Shown one piece after another: positions 60,930 through 64,000 of a stretch of DNA of 64,000 nt (position 1 is the first letter of the stretch; each line of letters starts with the position of its first letter). Position numbers and translations under genes: made by a program. Source of the stretch: Collinsella aerofaciens (GTDB taxonomy: Bacteria > Actinomycetota > Coriobacteriia > Coriobacteriales > Coriobacteriaceae). The stretch is taken from contig NZ_JAQLDQ010000007.1 in the NCBI RefSeq assembly GCF_028209395.1, positions 11,222 through 75,221 on the forward strand, in the 5' to 3' direction. A model generated the notes under the pieces. That model made no database searches, had not been told where the DNA came from, and was given only the letters and a program-made list of their open reading frames with translations.

Positions 60930-62018
60930 TTAGAGGCCAACGGCGGAGAGGATGAGGCCCCAGCCAGCGCCGATGACGTACATCATGATCAGGAACACGG
61001 CATTTTCGCGGGCGCTGCGGTTGGTGCGGAACAGCACCAGATAACCCACGCCGGCGGAAATGAGCGTGCCGGCGAGCATCGGCGCCAGTTGCAGCGCGCC
61101 TTCCAGATACAGCTGTGTAATGACCACGCTCGCCGAGCAATTGGGAATCAGCCCGACAAGCGCCGAACCCAGGACAGCGAGTGTCTCGTTGCCGCGCAGG
61201 AACTGCTCGATCGCGGACTCGCCGAACGTCTCGAGCACGGCGACCAGAATCAGCGTCACCAGAAAAATGAATACCGAGACCTGCACGGTGTGCGAGATCG
61301 CACTGCGGATGATCGACAGGACAGGCGTCCCTTCGTGGGAGTGAGAGTGACCGTGACCATCATGGTGTTCATGTTCGCCCTCATGACCGTGATCGTGGCC
61401 ATGTCCGTGTTCGTGCTCGTCCTCGTCTTCATCACAACCGCAATGGTCGCGCTCGCACAGCTCGTGGATGTGGTCGGCGCTCACGCCTGCCTCGGCCACC
61501 TCGTCGATGATGTCACCGCCGCTGTGGTCGTCGTGCGCGCAGTTCACGTGGGCCGGGTTGGCCGCGGTTCCCAGCACGGTACGGCGAATCGCCGCGTGCG
61601 CGCGGGCGTTACGGCGCAGGCCGCGAATGGCAGCGTCCACGATAAAACCCGTGACCAGTGCGATCAGCGCTTTCGAAGCCAAAAGCATCGCCATAGTCTG
61701 CACGGGAACCTGCTCGGCAAGCAACAGCGGCAGCATCTCATCGGAGGTCGAAAGGAACACCGCCACCAACGTGCCCAAGGTCACGACACGGCCGGCGTAC
61801 AGCGTTGCTGCCATGGCCGAAAATCCGCACTGCGGCACCATGCCCAGCAGCGAGCCAACCACGGGACCCGCAGCGCCGGCGCGCTTGATAGCGCCGTTGA
61901 CGCGGTCGCCCGCAACGTGCTCAAGTGTCTCGAGAGCAAGATACGTCACCAACAAAAACGGCACCAGCGACAGCGTGTCCTTGCCGGCGTCGAGCAGAAT
62001 ATCAATCAGTAAATCCAT
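60930..62018 (-). CDS. Putative manganese/metal-efflux permease (ArsP_2-like) with His-rich loop
   Basis: A 362-residue polytopic protein with two homologous halves marked by SLLGMVPQCGFSAMAATLY and ALVGLIPNCSASVVITQLYL, each a Pro-x-Cys re-entrant-like segment. Between them lies a cytosolic loop, roughly residues 150-235, with many HxH, HGHDH and DEDE repeats that should bind divalent metal. The NCBI-style name 'putative manganese transporter' fits. The ATG at 62018 has GAAAGG upstream. Operator-like palindromes upstream (62071-62129) support metal control. Confidence 0.85.
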   Translation of the reverse strand: MDLLIDILLDAGKDTLSLVPFLLVTYLALETLEHVAGDRVNGAIKRAGAAGPVVGSLLGMVPQCGFSAMAATLYAGRVVTLGTLVAVFLSTSDEMLPLLLAEQVPVQTMAMLLASKALIALVTGFIVDAAIRGLRRNARAHAAIRRTVLGTAANPAHVNCAHDDHSGGDIIDEVAEAGVSADHIHELCERDHCGCDEDEDEHEHGHGHDHGHEGEHEHHDGHGHSHSHEGTPVLSIIRSAISHTVQVSVFIFLVTLILVAVLETFGESAIEQFLRGNETLAVLGSALVGLIPNCSASVVITQLYLEGALQLAPMLAGTLISAGVGYLVLFRTNRSARENAVFLIMMYVIGAGWGLILSAVGL

Positions 62019-62070
62019 GACGGATGGAACCTTTCGTGTCTTTCGGCAGCATTGTAAAAGTCCTAGCGGT

Positions 62071-62090
62071 CAACTAGGGTATTGTAGTTG
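62071..62090. promoter_or_regulatory. Operator-like palindrome CAACTA-N8-TAGTTG
   Basis: Perfect 6-bp arms, 20 bp overall, 53 bases upstream of the metal-permease start. It shares the AACTA/TAGTT half-site with the neighbouring palindrome. Confidence 0.45.
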
Positions 62091-62107
62091 TCCCGGGCGC
62101 GGTGCCA

Positions 62108-62129
62108 ATAGTTGCCTATGGTAAACTAT
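62108..62129. promoter_or_regulatory. DtxR/MntR-like operator candidate
   Basis: ATAGTT and AACTAT frame the 22-bp imperfect palindrome with centre GCCTATGGTA. Spacing resembles iron- or manganese-dependent repressor boxes. It lies between the divergent permease and exonuclease genes. Confidence 0.5.
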
Positions 62130-62189
62130 CATCTCGCCATAACTCAGTAACCTCGAGCCGCACAACGCGGCCCGTCCAAGGAGTAGCAT

Positions 62190-63158
62190 ATGAACGTATC
62201 GCAAGCACTCGAATACGAGCGCCAGCCGTTTATCCCCATGTTTATCTACGGCGACCACGGCGCCATGGAGTCCGAGCGCCAGAAGGGCGAGGAGGCCCTC
62301 AAGGTGCTCGAGACCGAGTACTTTACCGCCGAGGGCGACCCCGGCTTCGACTTTGCCACCGTGCGCGACCTGGCCGACCGCAACCGCGACCTGTGCGACC
62401 AGATTGGCGAGGCGCGTCTGCGCAACGTGACGCCCGCGACGCTCTCGCGCGGCCTGTCCGATGCCGACACCTGCGCCGCCATCGGCAAGATGCAAAAGCG
62501 CACCGCCGCGTCCGTTATGCGCGAAATCCGCGGCGACCGCGACGCGCTCGGCGTGGCCTACGCCCGCAAGCCCATCCAGGGCACCGTGCTCGGTATCGAC
62601 ATCGAGACCACCGGACGTGCACCCGAGCGCGGCTATATCATCAACGTGGGCTGGGAGATCATGGAGCTCACCAGCGACGCCGTCCCGCATGACGCCGAGG
62701 CACACTACTGCGGCCTGCCCGACATCTACCGCGGCGAGGATGTGCCGTTGTCGAATATCCACCACATCACCTGGGACGACATCGACGGCAAAAAGCCGTT
62801 CCGCGAGAACAAAGAGCTGCAAAAGCAGCTGCTCAAGCTTATGAAGAAGTACCCGTACATGGCACACAACGCCGCCTTTGAGGACAGCTGGTTCAAGATC
62901 CACCTGGACGGCTACGCCGAGGCACGCCGCGCCGGCAAGATCATCGTCATCGACTCGCGCCAGATCTGCCGCAGCCTGGACGCCGACGTGCGCTCGCTCC
63001 CCCGCGAGTCCGCCCCCGCCGCGCTCGAGAACTGGGCACGCCGTCGCGGCACCCTCGCGCCCGACGCCAACGAGCAGCATCTGGGTCTGGACGACACCGA
63101 CCTCATGCTCCGCACGGTACAGGCCGAGTTCAACCTCAAGAACCTATTCGCGAAATAG
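62190..63158 (+). CDS. DEDD-family 3'-5' exonuclease (DnaQ-like)
   Basis: A 322-residue protein with a ~130-residue N-terminal region and a C-terminal exonuclease fold. Exo motifs are GIDIETTGRAPERGYIINVG (DxE), PYMAHNAAFEDSWF and HLGLDDTDLML. It degrades DNA or RNA from the 3' end and may act in repair or RNA turnover. CAAGGAGTAGC precedes the ATG. Divergent from the metal permease. Confidence 0.9.
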   Translation: MNVSQALEYERQPFIPMFIYGDHGAMESERQKGEEALKVLETEYFTAEGDPGFDFATVRDLADRNRDLCDQIGEARLRNVTPATLSRGLSDADTCAAIGKMQKRTAASVMREIRGDRDALGVAYARKPIQGTVLGIDIETTGRAPERGYIINVGWEIMELTSDAVPHDAEAHYCGLPDIYRGEDVPLSNIHHITWDDIDGKKPFRENKELQKQLLKLMKKYPYMAHNAAFEDSWFKIHLDGYAEARRAGKIIVIDSRQICRSLDADVRSLPRESAPAALENWARRRGTLAPDANEQHLGLDDTDLMLRTVQAEFNLKNLFAK

Positions 63159-63507
63159 CAACGCCTGCGACAAACACTACTTGCTCACGAGCGGCCTCGC
63201 AGCGGGAAACACCGCAGCGGGGCCGCCCTATGTTCCACAGATAGATCTGCCATCACAAATTCTGAACCCTCATTTTGAACGATTTCGGCCAATTCCCGAC
63301 ACGTAATTCGTTGTCGGATGGTGATGCATCGATATCAAATGTGCAGCAATTGAGTTTTTATATGCTATAGCTAAGCTGCGATAACATTGATTTTAGGCAT
63401 GCCAACCCATAATTGCGTCAAGCTTTTGGACAGCATTTGGTTAGGCCCCTAAAACGACTTTCCCACTCAGCGCCATCAGCACGGCATTAGCTGACACGAT
63501 ATATACC
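63159..63507. other. Intergenic region with one strong hairpin
   Basis: A 15-bp stem with one mismatch (GCGGCCTCGCAGCGG at 63191-63205 with 63212-63226) follows the exonuclease gene and may end its transcript, though no T-run follows. The rest is AT-richer; no gene seen. Confidence 0.55.
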
Positions 63508-63912
63508 ATGAGTATCGTATTGTCACATACCACTGCAAAAGCGGTCTACCAGGCCGCGCATTCGGCGTCTACGAAAGACACCGAGCCCTGTAACCCTGCC
63601 GCGATTTACGGATCATGTCCCACCGGAACGCTCCTTGACGCAGCCGCAGAATGGCTCACCAAACACGATGTTTCCCTTGACGCAAATGATTGCCTCGAAG
63701 TAATGGTGTTTGATCGCAGGAATGCGCGCTATGCAATGAACTGTCAATGCCACGTTTCGTCAAAACGATTCTCGAGCTCACGCTTTATAGAGCTCAAAGA
63801 TGGCATCTTCATTGTTGGCGTTGAGCTTTGCGCACTTCAGGCCGCCACCTATCTCCCTTTTCGCGAACTGGTGGAGTACTACTTTGAATTGTGCGGCGCT
63901 TACTCCTGTTAG
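63508..63912 (+). pseudogene. N-terminal fragment related to the nuclease-like protein at 54.2-55.3 kb
   Basis: 134 codons from ATG to TAG. The order of features, VLSHTTAKAVYQ, CHVSSKRFSSSRFIEL, CALQAATYLPFRELVEYYFELCGAYSC, mirrors MLCDISAFRYHR, RHVWNGERPFDSVRQTEF and FTLLTLASSVSNERLIMCMYEMCGTFAVC of the protein at 54213-55262, but it stops exactly where that protein continues to its nuclease domain. No continuation is visible in the remaining 88 bases. Either a truncated copy or a stand-alone short form. No good ribosome site precedes the ATG. Confidence 0.6.
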
Positions 63913-63921
63913 CGTCGGATT

Positions 63922-63980
63922 ATTTTAGCCAAATATAGTCGGCCGAGATTGACCAATCCCGGCCGACCCATTTTAGCCAA
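63922..63980 (+). terminator. Hairpin flanked by direct repeats ATTTTAGCCAA
   Basis: GTCGGCCGAGATTG pairs with CAATCCCGGCCGAC (63938-63967, one mismatch) and is followed by CCATTTT, a likely terminator. An 11-bp direct repeat, ATTTTAGCCAA, sits at 63922-63932 and 63970-63980 on either side. Confidence 0.65.
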
Positions 63981-64000
63981 CACGCCCGCATCTATGACTT

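Overview
This window looks like a stretch of chromosome from a Collinsella-like gut anaerobe (class Coriobacteriia, Actinomycetota). That is inferred from high-GC coding sequence, a CarD-type regulator, a Rho with a very long disordered N-terminus, a SUF-only Fe-S pathway, the paired 'GGGtGRT' and scaffold genes, an LPXTG-like (MPKTG) surface protein and many short palindromic intergenic repeats. There is no rRNA operon, prophage, CRISPR array or complete IS element. I place about 54 protein genes, four tRNAs and one candidate structured RNA.

Layout. 0.2-5 kb: a glycosyltransferase, an AAA-ATPase-like protein with a decayed nuclease tail, and a secreted MPKTG-anchored protein. 5.2-14 kb: an Fe-S block, with an IscR/Rrf2 regulator divergent from sufC-sufB-sufD-sufS-sufU, then a REP-type Y1 transposase (RAYT), then a second scaffold-like gene with its GGGtGRT partner. 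14-25 kb: a flavoprotein, DinD, a tRNA His-Lys-Lys cluster, an aminotransferase, a ROK sugar kinase, a VanZ protein with a membrane-anchored Ala-rich protein, and rho. 25-39 kb: argS, a CarD regulator, an HD hydrolase, proA and proB separated by an opposed proline-iminopeptidase-like hydrolase, pncB, tRNA-Ala, a PflX-like radical SAM protein, a candidate 6S-like RNA, a TagO/WecA-type transferase and trpS. 39-49 kb: an alkyltransferase-like protein, DegV, MarR, a B3/B4 protein, pckA, a flippase, a PP1-like phosphatase and a K+/H+ antiporter. 49-51.4 kb: a MazG-like pyrophosphohydrolase overlapping a GIY-YIG/DUF2075 helicase-like gene that carries an in-frame amber stop. 51.5-64 kb: serC-serA, a putative nuclease-domain protein of a family that recurs as a truncated copy at the right end, an M20 peptidase, a shortened DUF1015 protein, tandem histidine phosphatases, a nitroreductase, DUF308 and YaiI proteins, a metal-permease-like protein with operator-like palindromes, and a DEDD exonuclease.

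The least expected signals are intergenic. Seven near-identical 36-43 bp palindromes with the core GGGGACAGGCACC each lie within about 35 bases 3' of a stop codon. They look like REP elements and may use the RAYT at 11 kb. A second palindrome family (TGCCGGCAC) and several longer inverted-repeat elements of 78-132 bp also occupy gene ends. The strongest candidates for poorly described biology are this repeat/RAYT set, the GGGtGRT pair, the MazG plus GIY-YIG helicase module with its amber codon, the paralogous nuclease-like family, and the structured RNA near 36.2 kb. All functional statements are inferred from sequence reading alone; no database search was run.
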